Positions 27,211 to 38,529 of a stretch of DNA of 64,000 nucleotides are shown here, one piece after another. The translations under genes were made by a program, and so were the position numbers. Positions within the stretch are counted from its first letter, which is position 1. The number at the start of each line of letters is the position of its first letter. A model generated the notes under the pieces. It saw nothing but the letters and a program-made list of their open reading frames with translations, ran no database searches and was not told where the DNA came from. The DNA is taken from contig JAQGEQ010000263.1 in NCBI GenBank assembly GCA_034620365.1, positions 682,001 through 746,000 on the forward strand, given 5' to 3'. The stretch is from Pegea sp. RAD2-039 (lineage: Eukaryota; Chordata; Thaliacea; Salpida; Salpidae).

Positions 27211-28636
27211 TCTATATTATATATATAAAAAAAATATTAATCCATCAAAGTTATTATAGTCTAAATGAAAAACATTTCTCAAATAAGATAAAAATTTTCT
27301 TAAAGATAAAATCAGCTTAATGAAAGGTTTTTATTGAACCAATATTTTGAAACTTCATAAAAGACACGTTTTTTAATTTGATATAAATTCTTTTTTTAAT
27401 AAATAAATTATATTTTTAATTTCTATAACGTAACATATGTCCCTAGTTAAAAATTTTATCAAAGTAACAAATAATTGTTTTAAAATTTACTTTTAGAATT
27501 TAGCACATGAATAAACTAAGAAAATTCGTAATCTAATATGGCGGAAAACAGTTTTGCAACAAAGGCAATTTTACTAAAATATTAAAGTTGTAAATAGCCT
27601 GCATTAAAAATAAAAAAATTAAATTTAAGTCAAAAAGGGTTTAAAAGTTAAGAAATTATCTAATTAGAATAATAATAAGCAACTTATGCTTATTTAGATT
27701 ATAGATCGAAATAGGGATTTTATTACTTTTTTATGAAATTTGTGTGCTATTTGTTGGTTTGCCGGAATTAAGAGACACAAAATTTTATCACAATCTCAGA
27801 AAAGTTAAAGAGTATTTTTATATCGTCTTGATTGTCTTTGTTCATCCTTCTTAGTCGTTTTAATTTTGCAGTATTTGTTGACAAAACAAAACCTTACTAA
27901 TAGATAAAAAAAAAAATTCTTAGGGAGATTGTGTTTTATTTTTAGAAGTATAGCAACACATGTTGTGATTAAATAATAAAATTGTCATTAGAAATTAATT
28001 TTACTTAAAATTTTTAAAGGAAAAACTTGAAATTTAACTTTTTGAACACTGAGCCTCGAATATTTTAAACACATGCTTTTGTACATTTTACTAGTTAATT
28101 TTTTGGTAAGTTATTTTCTGATAAAAAGTAGTTTTATGATAATTGAGTTTTTAATTTTATGTTGGTTTCAGAGTTTAGATAATTTCAAATATAATTGTTG
28201 AATGAAATATTTGATTAATAAAAAAGTTTTAATTTTATAACTCATTTAAAATTCATGAATGAAATTATTATTGAAATCTTATAAAAGCAAATTAATTTAT
28301 TTTATTAAAAATTAATAATATTTATTAAATTTTTTATTAACTGTAATTAATAAGATTTTGAATTTATAAGTATATTAGATGCTTATTAATTTTATCTGTA
28401 CTACCAAATAATTAAGTTAAGTAAAACCATTATTATTTTACCTATTTATTATTTTACTTATTTATTGTTTTTTTAGTTATTATTTATATTATTAATTTTG
28501 GTTTAAATGATGTATTGTTTTCAAAATATATTTTGTAATGTATTTAGTTTTTTTAACTTAAATAGAAACAAATTATTTAAAATTTTTGTTATTATAATTT
28601 GTGAAAAAACTAATATTTATTTATTCTATGAATTTC

Positions 28637-28760
28637 TGCAGATGACAAATTATATAACTCTTATAGCAAACAATATGACTGCAGAAAGATAATAGAAAGG
28701 TCTTAAGTATCATAGTTTAATATAACTAATATAAAAGAATAGAAACACTCCAAAGGCATA
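28637..28760. repeat. dispersed repeat, copy 1 (pair with 43663-43800)
   Basis: Shares with 43663-43800 the start CTGCAGATG, the middle segment around TCTTAAGTATCATAGTTT and a following AATAGAAA block, in the same orientation. Similarity looks like roughly 70% by eye. The family is unknown. Confidence 0.5.
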
Positions 28761-29130
28761 AGTAAATATTGGTTATGAATTCAAAAATATAAATAAGTTG
28801 AGAAAATAAAGAAACTAAAAAGTATTAAAAAGAATTTCTTAAGTCTTATTTTATTATAAAAGTTTTAAAAGAATTAATAGATTTGGATATAATCAAGGAG
28901 TTTAGAAGAAGATTCTTATAATTATTAGTAGTTATACTATTATTATTTATAAATTAGTTATACATTATTATTTTTATTTATTCAAATAATTACTCAAATT
29001 AATAATTAATTGATTTTTTCTTAAATTATTTTTTATTTAATTAAAATTATCATAACTAATAAATAAAACTTAAACAATTTAAATTTCAGAGTCTTTAGTA
29101 AAATTTTATTAAACTCTGAAAATTGTAGAT

Positions 29131-31254
29131 ATGTCTGATTCCAGTGATGAAGAGGAAATTAACTCTCATGAGTCTTTAATGTCTGCTTTAACAGTTGGTT
29201 CAAAACCAGTATGTAATATAAAAGAAAAAAGTGATGTTACAAAGAGCCTAAAACAAGGTTTAAAGAAGTTGAGAAAAAGAAAGAAACAAATTTTAAAGAA
29301 AAATGCAAACCAGAAAACTATTGGTACTAAGGGCTTAGATGAGGAGGTAACCACTCAAAAAAGACCTGTTTCTGATTTTAAGGAGGATCTGACAGTAAAG
29401 AAAATTAAATTAAGTTCAGAAGATTCTGTTAGTGATATTCTCTGTGATCCAAAAGAAGAAGTAGAAGAAGATGAAGATCATAAGGACTTGAATGATTCAA
29501 AACATGTGAATTCTTATTTAGAATATGAGTTGAAACCAAATGATTTAGTTCAGTTAAATGGTCGTTACAAAGAGTCTCAAAGAGTTGGATTGCTTGGTTC
29601 ATCTGAAGTTATCTACTACAAGAAGTGTATGAAAGAAGATCAGAGCAAAGTTGATCAACTTGATATTTTTACTGATGTGGATGATGTTGAAAGCTTTCTT
29701 ATTACCAAGCATCAGGTTTTACCTCGCCTAGCTAAAAACTTGAGTGCTCTTATTTTGAAATATATGTCAGAAACAAAAATTGGAATGGATGTAGTAATTG
29801 GAATGGTTAATATGGTCTTTAAAAGATTTAGTTTGCTTGATATGTCTGTAAAAAGATCAAGTAACTCTCAGCTCTATAAGTTTATATATTGTACTCATGC
29901 ATTAAACTTAGTTTTAAAATCCAAAATATCTGTTTCATCCAATAACTCCAAACTCTCTAAGATGAATGATGTTGAGCGTGAGCAAGTTAGTTTTACTGAC
30001 AGAGGATTTGTCCGACCCAAAGTCCTGATTATGTTACCATTTAAAAATGATGCCCTTGAAGTAGTAGAGATCATTATTGCTCTTTTACAGTATGAAAGAG
30101 CTTTCCAAGTTGATAACAAGAAGAGATTTAAAGATGAGTTTAGTGAGCCTTTAGATGAAAATGGTGATGAGGATAAAAATAAATCTAAACCTGAAGATTT
30201 CCAACTAACTTTTTCTGGAAATATTGATGATCATTTTAGATTAGGTTTAACTGTAATGAGAAGTTCTTTGCGATTATACACACCTTTTTATTCATCTGAT
30301 ATTATTATTTGCTCTCCTATTGGTTTAAGAACAATCATTGGTGAAAAAGGTGAATCTCACTATGAATTTGACTTCCTTACATCAATGGAATTAGTTGTAT
30401 CTGATTATACTGATGTTTACTTGATGCAAAATTGGGAACATTTGCTTCATATCTATAAAAATCTACATTTGAAACCTAAAGATGGTCATAATACTGACAT
30501 ATTTAGAATATTTAGCTGGGCTCTAGATGGTCACTCAAAACATTATTGTCAACATCTAATATTATCTGGAATTTGTAACATTCAAATAACTTCACTGGCG
30601 ACAAAGTATTGTAATAATTATAAAGGTTTAATGATGATAAAACCAAATTTGAAAAAAGGTTCGATGTCATTGGTTGGTAAACCTATACCACAAATTTTTC
30701 ATCGAGTAAAAAGTGATAATTTTGTTGTTGCAAATGAAGAAAGATTCAAGTTTTTTACATCAAAGATTTTTTCTGAGATTAAGAAAGGCAAGATGAACCA
30801 GATCTTATTATATGTTCCTCAATATTATGATTTTGTCAAAATCAGAAATTATTTTCGAAAAAAGTTTAAAGATGCTGAAGGTTTAGATTTTAGGTATATT
30901 TCTGAATATAGTGAAGCAAAAGAAGTTGCTAAAGCTAGAAGAAAAATGGTTAAAGGTGAGATAAAAGTGCTACTTTACAGTGAAAGATATCACTTTTATT
31001 ATCGACCATACTTGAAGGGAATCCAACATATAGTTTTCTATGATCTGCCAACTTATCCAAACTTTTATTATGAGCTTTGTAACATGATAAAGCTCACGAG
31101 CACAGATGCTCTTAACCCATCTTCTGTGATAGCTTTATACAGTCCACTTAATCATTTGAAAATCAAAGGAATTCTTGGAGATAAAAGTTGTCAAGACCTA
31201 ATTTCATCTGATAGTTCAACAAATATCTTCTTAACTGGAGTATCTACTTCATAA
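29131..31254 (+). CDS. UTP25: UTP25 (digestive organ expansion factor), small-subunit processome
   Basis: Nucleolar helicase-like protein of the small-subunit processome, required for 18S rRNA maturation. One uninterrupted frame of 707 residues (human about 756). The N-terminal third is acidic and lysine-rich (SDSSDEEE; KKLRKRKKQILKK), as in orthologues. From about residue 290 the conserved core begins: FTDRGFVRPKVLIMLPF, then GNIDDHFRLGL, FYSSDIIICSPIGLRTIIG, DVYLMQNWEH and FYDLPTYPNFYYELCNM. The family has a helicase fold without working ATPase motifs, and none is seen here. No introns interrupt the frame. DDX51 starts 187 bp downstream on the same strand. An acceptor-like TTTCAG lies about 40 nt before the ATG. 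Confidence 0.96.
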   Translation: MSDSSDEEEINSHESLMSALTVGSKPVCNIKEKSDVTKSLKQGLKKLRKRKKQILKKNANQKTIGTKGLDEEVTTQKRPVSDFKEDLTVKKIKLSSEDSVSDILCDPKEEVEEDEDHKDLNDSKHVNSYLEYELKPNDLVQLNGRYKESQRVGLLGSSEVIYYKKCMKEDQSKVDQLDIFTDVDDVESFLITKHQVLPRLAKNLSALILKYMSETKIGMDVVIGMVNMVFKRFSLLDMSVKRSSNSQLYKFIYCTHALNLVLKSKISVSSNNSKLSKMNDVEREQVSFTDRGFVRPKVLIMLPFKNDALEVVEIIIALLQYERAFQVDNKKRFKDEFSEPLDENGDEDKNKSKPEDFQLTFSGNIDDHFRLGLTVMRSSLRLYTPFYSSDIIICSPIGLRTIIGEKGESHYEFDFLTSMELVVSDYTDVYLMQNWEHLLHIYKNLHLKPKDGHNTDIFRIFSWALDGHSKHYCQHLILSGICNIQITSLATKYCNNYKGLMMIKPNLKKGSMSLVGKPIPQIFHRVKSDNFVVANEERFKFFTSKIFSEIKKGKMNQILLYVPQYYDFVKIRNYFRKKFKDAEGLDFRYISEYSEAKEVAKARRKMVKGEIKVLLYSERYHFYYRPYLKGIQHIVFYDLPTYPNFYYELCNMIKLTSTDALNPSSVIALYSPLNHLKIKGILGDKSCQDLISSDSSTNIFLTGVSTS

Positions 31255-31441
31255 ATGATATGAACAATATTTCAAGGGTTTAACTAGAAATGAAAAACTG
31301 ATTTTCTATCAACAAATTTGAATTATTATTTGTTTTTAATATATTAATATTTCATTGTAATAAATTGTATTTGTTATAAATATATATTTATTAAATAAAT
31401 ATGTTGATTATTTGCAGAGATTTATGATTTAGTTTTTGATT

Positions 31442-34116
31442 ATGGCTCTATTTAAAGTATCAAGGTAATTAGAGAATTTCATCACAAAATATTTCTGAAT
31501 TTTTATGACAAATTGTATTTTAATTTAATATATTAAAAAATAATTTAATTTTTAGATATTTAGAAGAGACAGAATCGAGTCCAAAAGTTTCAGTCACTTC
31601 TCTTCTTGAAAAAGCTAAGAAACGAAAAAGAGAAGTTATTAAAACTGCTTCAGTTGAATCAAATAAAAAAGATGTAAAGCCCAAAAAGAAGAAGAAGAAG
31701 AAACTGAATGAACCAATCAAATTAGAACAGACTTCACCTGGAAAAGAAGTTGATCCTGAAAAAGAAGTTGATCCTGAAAAAGAAGTTGATCTTGAAGAAG
31801 TTGTGTCAACTGAGAACTTGATTGAAGGTTCTCCAGATGTTGTGAAAAAGGAATCTAACGGGTTGGAAGGTTTCCAAATTATTGGAGATGATTTTACGGA
31901 TAGCAACCCAAAAAAAGTGAATTTTTTTTCTGAATTATTTTTATCTGAAAATTCTTTAAACTTCTGTAGTTTGATTCTAAATTTTATAAAATCATTTTGC
32001 AGATCAAAAGAGTTCTTCCTCATTGGCTAACTAATCCAGTGATCATAAATGATGTAGCTGACACTGGCTCTCAACTCAGTTGTTTTGATCTTATTCACAA
32101 AACTATTCAAGATAATTTATCAGAAATGCATATCACAAAACTATTTCCAGGTTTATTAATCTAATAAAAACTCTAAATAATAATATCTGTAACCATATAT
32201 GAAAATCAAAATGTTTATTTTGTTATTGTTGAACCAGTTCAAGAAAAAGTTATTCCGATTATCTTGAAAGACGTGATGTACGGAACAGGTGAAGTGAATT
32301 TTATTCCTAGAGATATATGTGTTAGTGCAGCCACTGGAAGTGGAAAGACTTTAGCATTCGTCATTCCAATTGTACAAGTAAGTTAAAAATTAAATTAATT
32401 TAAATTCAAAACTTTGTAAAGATTCTTTTTTTGGATATAAAACTAAAAGTTTTTTTATTTTGGAAACTATTTAAATTTTTACTATTTTTAGGCTTTATTA
32501 GCTCGGAATCACCGTGTTACTCAAGCGCTGGTGGTTCTACCAACTAGAGAGCTTGCTTTGCAAGTTTATTCCGTTTTTCTTTCACTTTGCAAACGAACCA
32601 ACATTCGATGTAAGCTTCTAACTGGTGCTGGAGGAAATAATAAGGATAGAAATTCTATAATTTCAAAAAAGTAGCAATTTTTATAACAAAAATTCGATTT
32701 TGAAAAAATTGTTAATTTTTTTCGAGTAGTTTTTATGGTGTGTCTTATGCTCCAAACATTGTTGTCGCGACTCCAGGGCGTCTAGTTGATCAATTGAAGT
32801 CTGCTAATGGTTGGTCCCTTAAATATCTAAGGTACAAACTAATATTTGAAATCAAAGTTTTTCAAAAATATGAATTTTGTTAAAAAACTCGAATTTTGTG
32901 GCAGATTTTTGGTGGTTGATGAAGCTGATAAGATGATGGTTAATATGAAACAGAATTGGCTGAAAGAGGTTGAAAAAAGTGTTACAAGTGAAGGAAGGAC
33001 TCTTTCTAAAGATATCAGTGTAAAAAGGTAAAGAGTTGATCATTTCAGTTTCAAAATAATTCTCAATTTAGAAATACTTTTCTTTCAGCATTTATCAATT
33101 TTCAATACCAGTAAGTATCCATGCATTTATTGATCTTCATCTTTTTCAAATATCTTTCATTAGCTCCAAAAACTGCTCTTCTCAGCAACTCTCAGTGCTG
33201 ATCCTGAGAAATTGGAAAGACTCAATCTTTTCTTACCTCGTCTCTTCACTGCAAGATCTTCCTCAGAATCAACCAATCAGCAACTTGCGTTTGTTGGGAA
33301 GTACACTACACCTGCATCTCTCAAAGTCAGTTTTACGTTTCTTGAAACTGTTATCTAGTCATCTTTCTTCTCAGGAACATTTAATCGTTTGTAAAGTAGA
33401 AGATAAACTGTTGCATGCTTTGCATCTGATTTTAAAATTCGATCGATCGTTGTGTTTCACTGGAAACATCCAAACAACGCGACGTCTTTCTGCTTTCATG
33501 CAGTTATACTTGGAAAATATGAGTTGGTTTTTGTGGTTAAACTCCTTCAAGTCAGTTTGATTTACGATTTTATAAACAGATAAGTTAGATGACTTTAAAT
33601 GTGCCGAGTTTTCTTCTGCTATGAGTCAAAAAGAACGAAATGAAACGATGAAGAAGTTCAAAAATAAGAAAATTAATTGGTGGGTTCAATAATGTCAGTT
33701 TGTGAAAGATCTCAGTTTTAAAATCGTAGCCTCATCTGCTCTGATTCCGTCGCTCGAGGATTAGATGTTGTTGATGTCTCTCAAGTCATCATTTATGATG
33801 TTCCTTCTCAAATCAAGACATATGTTCATCGGATTGGAAGAACAGCTAGAGCTGGTAGAGAAGGCTCTGCTTATACTTTGCTTATCAAACAAGAAGTAAA
33901 AAAAAATGTTGATCAATTTTTGAAGATTTTTTTTATTTTATTTTTTTTTAGGTTTTTCATTTTAAATCAATGCTTCGAAATGTAGGAAAAGAAATTCCTA
34001 AAAATATCCGGCCGTTGACAGAAGATGAACAAGCCACTTATTTGCCCACTTATAATAAAATCCTTCCATTGTTGTCCACTAAAATTGATGATATGAAAAA
34101 GAGAACAAGAAATTAA
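31442..34116 (+). CDS. DDX51: DEAD-box RNA helicase DDX51 (yeast Dbp6 relative), 13 exons
   Basis: ATP-dependent RNA helicase for large-subunit ribosome assembly in the nucleolus. Exons 31442-31464, 31556-31916, 32003-32150, 32238-32377, 32492-32670, 32730-32831, 32905-33027, 33089-33110, 33164-33325, 33375-33522, 33580-33679, 33730-33895 and 33952-34116 give 612 residues with phases that agree throughout. The tiny first exon encodes MALFKVS, matching the human MALFYVA start. The Lys-rich N-terminus includes three copies of a six-residue repeat (EKEVDP). Helicase motifs: Q-region [12 protein letters not shown], Walker [24 protein letters not shown]-equivalent VVDEADK, SAT, and the C-terminal RGLDV and [10 protein letters not shown]. 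One exon is only 22 nt. The GTTGGT donor chosen at 33523 is unusual but is the only one that keeps the frame. Confidence 0.95.
31741..31800 (+). repeat. 18-bp coding repeat in DDX51
   Basis: Three tandem copies of an 18-bp unit encode KEVDPE-like hexapeptides in the charged N-terminal region of DDX51. The frame is kept, so the repeat is compatible with function and may vary in copy number between individuals. Confidence 0.8.
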
Positions 34117-36162
34117 TAAAATATAAAATTTAATTTTTTGATTTATTTTATTTCTATCTAATTGTTGAATATATCTGCAGAAAAATTTTGTTTAATTTTT
34201 AGAATTATTAATTTATAAATTTCAAAAGTTTTAAAAGATCATGTAATCTCTCAACCACCAAGTATCCCTTTTAAAAAATAAAAGACTTATGAATCAAAAT
34301 CTTTTTATTATTTTACTTCTAAAACAGACCACAAGTGAGATATTGAAATTAGGTGCCTATTACATAAAAAGTAATTTGGATAAACTACAAATGAGAAATC
34401 ATTTTTATCACTTTAAGATCTTCTAGTTTTTCTAGCAGAGATGATATTCACTGTATTTGATAAATTAGTTCTGCGGTTTACTTGACCAGTTTCTGTGATT
34501 TCTTACTGCTGCTTACGAATTAGCTTGTTATCATTCAAATTTGTTTAAAATCATCTAGTCTACGTGAACCGTGTTTAAAGAGATGCGATTAAATTGTAGT
34601 AAAAAAGTTATACCAGACAAATCCATGACTTAAGTAAATTACATCTATAGATATTGATAATCTAAGCGTGCTGGAATTGCTTAAATAACTTTAAATGCTT
34701 TTTACCGTAGTTTACAGTTACCTTAAGGATTTTTTGAAGATTTCTTTGAAAGGTAAGAGCTCCGAAATATGTTACTAAGTCAGCTGTTTCCTAAAAATTT
34801 ATGAAAGATTTACTTAGAAGATTCGTAAGTCTTACAAGCGCACAGGGAGATACGCAACAGGCTTAGTTTTTCAAAAGGTGGCATTTTATTTTCTATAGAA
34901 AAATGTTTGCTGCTTTTTCCAGGATAGTAGTATATTCTCTTGTAGCTTCCACACTCTTTGCTAACTCTCTTTCTTTTAAAAGTATGAACCGTTGTTTCTA
35001 GTCGATCAAAGTTCTAAAAGTCTTCTAGATAATTTTTCATGCATTTGTTAACTTGATTGGATGTCTTTGGACCTCAACTTATGTCGGTGATTTTATTTTA
35101 TAAACAGCATGCAAAAGATCCTAAAGTAGGTCGAATCTGCAAACCCAGCCAAACCAAAAAGGCTTGTAGGCGATGTTCCACGCATATTTCTATTTACTAA
35201 CAGTTTATTAAGACTAGAAGCCTTTAAAAGTTAAAGAAAAACATAAAAATACAAAGAATGTTGATATGCTTTTGACATAAGGAGAGAAAAGTTATCGACG
35301 TTTAGATGAAAAGTATCGGTTACTTTTATAATGTTTCTTATGTAGGTTTTCTAGGAATTTTTACTATACCACTGTGTTGATGACATAGCTACAAACGTTT
35401 AAAAGTCAACTAAACATTTATCACCACAAAAATTTAGAAAAAGAAGAAAATTTTTAAATAATCCCTACTTCGAGCAGACAAATACTTGCGACAAATAGCT
35501 CGCTTAAAAAGTTGTTGACCTGATTAACTGCATCATCTCTTGGCGATACAAAACTTCTAGTTTAAAGCCGAAGATGAAGCCTCGTAGGCATTTCGTCACT
35601 GTACTCATCATCCATATAGAAGAAGTGTGTTACTGTCTTTAGCAAATCCTATACTTTTATTGTTAAGATTCGGAGATACGTGAAAAGACCTCTATTAACG
35701 ATTAGGCCCTGGTATGTTAAATATCGAAATCTTCCAGACAATCGGTTTCATTTGAGGATATTTTGAGATATATAGTAACTTTGTTTGAAGAGCAATTATA
35801 GCGATACAAAACTGCTCGCTTATACTCTATGAGTAGACTGATGAGAACTTTAATATCTAATTTTGTATGCATTTTGTGAGCTTTTAGTCTGGTGGTCTTA
35901 ACTAGTATGCCACATTGATCTAAAAGTAAATTTTGTAGATAAAAAAATTCTTCTTTAAAAGAATACTTGGTTACATGTAACTTTATGAACATCCGCTGTT
36001 TTACTAAATGGACATTTTAGAAAGTACATCACCACTAAGGATTAACCCGTGATATATTTCGTAAATAATTTTTATTTATTTATATATTGAATTTAACTTT
36101 TAAAAAAAGTTCTTTCAATTAATAATTATTCAAAATACTAGTTTTTACAAATACATAACAGC
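34117..36162. other. intergenic, less AT-rich unassigned block
   Basis: The part from about 34700 to 36000 is less AT-rich than the flanks, and short open stretches occur on both strands (the longest at 35717-35992, minus). No domain or splice structure was recognised. It may be decayed mobile DNA, but nothing in the sequence assigns it to a family. Confidence 0.35.
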
Positions 36163-36429
36163 TCAGGTAACTTTGAAGTCGGTTGAATACAGAATTGACG
36201 GATCTACTTTTTTAGGCGGAGTGATTTTTTTTACCATAATACCTATTCTAGTCGGGAGGTTGCTTTTGTCTGGTTTTACTTTCTTACTGTTGAGTCGATT
36301 TCGTTGTTTGAAATGGCATTCTAATCTGCGCAGAAAACCTGCAAAAATAATTAAAATGAAGTACGTTTGTTCTTTATATATTATATAGGAACTTATATTT
36401 GTAGTTTTCTCAATTTTTGTATAATGCAT
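36163..36429 (-). CDS. hypothetical small protein or terminal exon
   Basis: An 88-codon frame ends TPPKKVDPSILYSTDFKVT. Its second half is basic and proline-containing and looks like ordinary coding sequence. A TTTTTGCAG acceptor inside the frame suggests that only the part from about 36343 down is an exon. The other strand is also open here and hydrophobic, so the strand is not certain. No family was recognised. Confidence 0.3.
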   Translation of the reverse strand: MHYTKIEKTTNISSYIIYKEQTYFILIIFAGFLRRLECHFKQRNRLNSKKVKPDKSNLPTRIGIMVKKITPPKKVDPSILYSTDFKVT

Positions 36430-36521
36430 TTAGAAAAGAAAATGTTCACTTATATTTTTATCCTAATATATATTAATGTACATTAAATGTATTAGTTATT
36501 TATATTGTTGCTTTTTAAATG

Positions 36522-36800
36522 TATGATTTTTGATATAATTTAATCTTTGCATGTTTAATGTTTGTTTCTTTTAATATATAATTTTTGATATAATTTAATC
36601 TTTGCATGTTTAACTTTCTTCAATATATAATTTTTTATACAATTTAATCTTTGCATATTTAATTTTCTTCAATATATAATTTTTGATATAATTTAATCTT
36701 TGCATGTTTAACTTTCTTCAATATATAATTTTTGATATAATTTAATCTTTGCATGTTTAATTTTCTTCAATATATAATTTTTGATATAATTTAATCTTTA
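36522..36800. repeat. 49-bp minisatellite, about 6 copies
   Basis: Tandem units contain TTTGATATAATTTAATCTTT followed by GCATGTTTAA and a CTTTCTTCAATATATAAT link. The period is 49 bp for five units and about 55 bp for the first. Units are close to identical, which indicates recent expansion. The array lies between an unassigned small frame and the bZIP gene. Confidence 0.9.
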
Positions 36801-37068
36801 TTATATAAAACTTAGAATAAGTTCTACTGTCTAATGAAACTGATGATTATGTTCATTTCTAATTTTAAACAATTCTAAAATTAAATGAAAAAAATATGAA
36901 AGTTTCAGATATATTTACAGAAATCCAGAATAGATTTAAAACTTTGCTTCAACTAACACTATCAACAGAAAAATTATATTTTCGAAATACTTGTAACAAT
37001 TGAAAACAATTTTTCGAAATTAAATTTTTCTTTTAGGATCCTTACCACAAGCTCAATCCTAACACCAT

Positions 37069-37834
37069 ATGACGGATACCCCTGGAAACCTGGATCAGGG
37101 CAACATGCCGAACCAGTATTCCCCCTTTCCCTTGTATAATCCCCCAGATTTAGATGATTCTTTAATTCTAGGTAGGTTTCTTCAAAAAATTTCTAAATTA
37201 AAACTGACATTAAATTTCAGGTGATTTTGGTTCTTTGCCAGATCTAACTGATAACTCTGGTTGGCAATCAAAAGATCCTTTGCTTCCAGTTATCAGAGAT
37301 TTGAATCATGAAGAATGGGAACATTTATCTCTGTCAGATTCTGGGATATATGAATTTGATAGGCTTTTAACATCATGTCCTAAAAGTCTGAAGCTAAATG
37401 AGACTTCACCATCAATTGAACCAAATTTAGATGATACTTTCTTTGATTCCATCTCCATTCCTAATTTTCAATTGGATTTTGAATCAGCACACAATACTTC
37501 AACTGAAATTTTGAAAACTTCTCAGAAGAAGTTACCTTCGAAAAATGTGAAAAAGTCTACTCAAAATCCCCGAACACTCGCAGCCAATCGGGAGGCTGCG
37601 AAGAAGTATCGTGCAAAGAAAAAAGTTGAAGAAAAACAAACTTTACTTGAAGTAAAAGAAGCATCCAAGAAGGCGATCAAATTAATGACAACTTTCGAGG
37701 TACAAGAACAAAACATTATCAAGATGTTAAAGTCATCTGGTTTTCTTGATGAAGAAGTTATCAAAGATTCAGCCATACAGATAGATGATAATCCTTTGAA
37801 CACTAAAAACTTAAAGGATTATCTTGGCAGCTGA
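37069..37834 (+). CDS. bZIP transcription factor with weak zipper, 2 exons
   Basis: Probable nuclear DNA-binding factor. Exons 37069-37171 and 37221-37834 give 238 residues. The N-terminal half is acidic and Ser/Asp/Leu-rich, like an activation domain. The basic region NREAAKKYRAKKK (about 157-169) fits the bZIP signature (N-x7-R), preceded by RTLAA. The following helix has no regular leucine heptads (expected positions hold T, A, L, Q, M), so dimerisation may be unusual. It resembles CREB/ATF4-like basic regions, but the subfamily is not resolved. An acceptor-like CTTTTAG ends about 33 nt before the start codon. A polyadenylation signal AATAAA is at 38022. Confidence 0.75.
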
Positions 37835-38281
37835 AATTGTTTTGCTTTCTGTGCTGCTTTTATTAGTTAAGTACACAACTCTAGTACTTGTGTCTGTAGA
37901 AGGGTGGCTTATTTAGTTCTTTTATATAAAATTGTTTTATAAAAATTGGTCTGATTTTTATTTTAATTCTTTTGTAGTATGCACAATTGGTTTTATCTTT
38001 TTAACTTTTTGTGCTTTACTCAATAAAACTTTTTAACCAATCATCTGTTTCCATGTGTAGACAAGATCAATGATAAATTGTTCAAAATCAAAGCTTGTGA
38101 CACGTGGCATTTAAAAAAGTGTCAGTTGAAGGTTAGGGTTAAAGTCAGTTGGAAAATTAAGAGGGAAAAACTCGTTAAACTCGGAAATATTTGATTTTAA
38201 ATCTGGGTTTTACTGATGTTTCGACTAGATTGAGGTTAAGTGTTTCTGTTAAGTACTTTTAAAATTACATAAGTTGTTTTT

Positions 38282-38520
38282 ATGGATAATATTTACCTTC
38301 CTGTTGCAGTAACCATAGTAGCTGTTTTTCTAATTACAACTTTTTACAATAAATTAATACATATAGATTCAAATAAAAGAAAATTTAGTAAACTGAGGTA
38401 CACAAGTTGATAAAAATAGTTTATAAATCAACCTTTGCAAGCGAAAGTTTGAAGATATTTAGAAGTTGTAGAAATATAAAATTTATTGGAAAAAAAAGAA
38501 CATTTGTGAGAAAACTCTCC
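38282..38520 (+). CDS. hypothetical small membrane protein, uncertain
   Basis: An ATG at 38282 opens a frame of 38 codons with a hydrophobic helix (LPVAVTIVAVFLITTFY) followed by basic residues. It ends at a possible donor GAGGTACAC. A continuation after an acceptor at about 38452 would add a basic segment, then run antisense into the GON4L 3' end. There is no homology support. It could be a short single-pass protein or chance. Confidence 0.2.
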
Positions 38521-38529
38521 AGAAATAAT

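Larger units (their letters stand above)
26640..29130. other. intergenic between divergent EXT2 and UTP25, repeat fragments
   Basis: About 2.5 kb of AT-rich DNA forming the shared upstream region of two divergent genes. It holds a short LINE/SINE 3' tail at 27146-27210 and a dispersed repeat at 28637-28760. No gene was recognised. Confidence 0.45.

Noticed and set aside
33523-33560. DDX51 exon continuing as [12 protein letters not shown]
   Set aside because: It leads to a stop and cannot be joined in phase to the next conserved exon. The GTTGGT donor at 33523 can.
35717-35992. Possible mobile-element coding fragment on the minus strand
   Set aside because: The frame is open, but no catalytic motif or family signature could be recognised. 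The resemblance was too weak to name an element.
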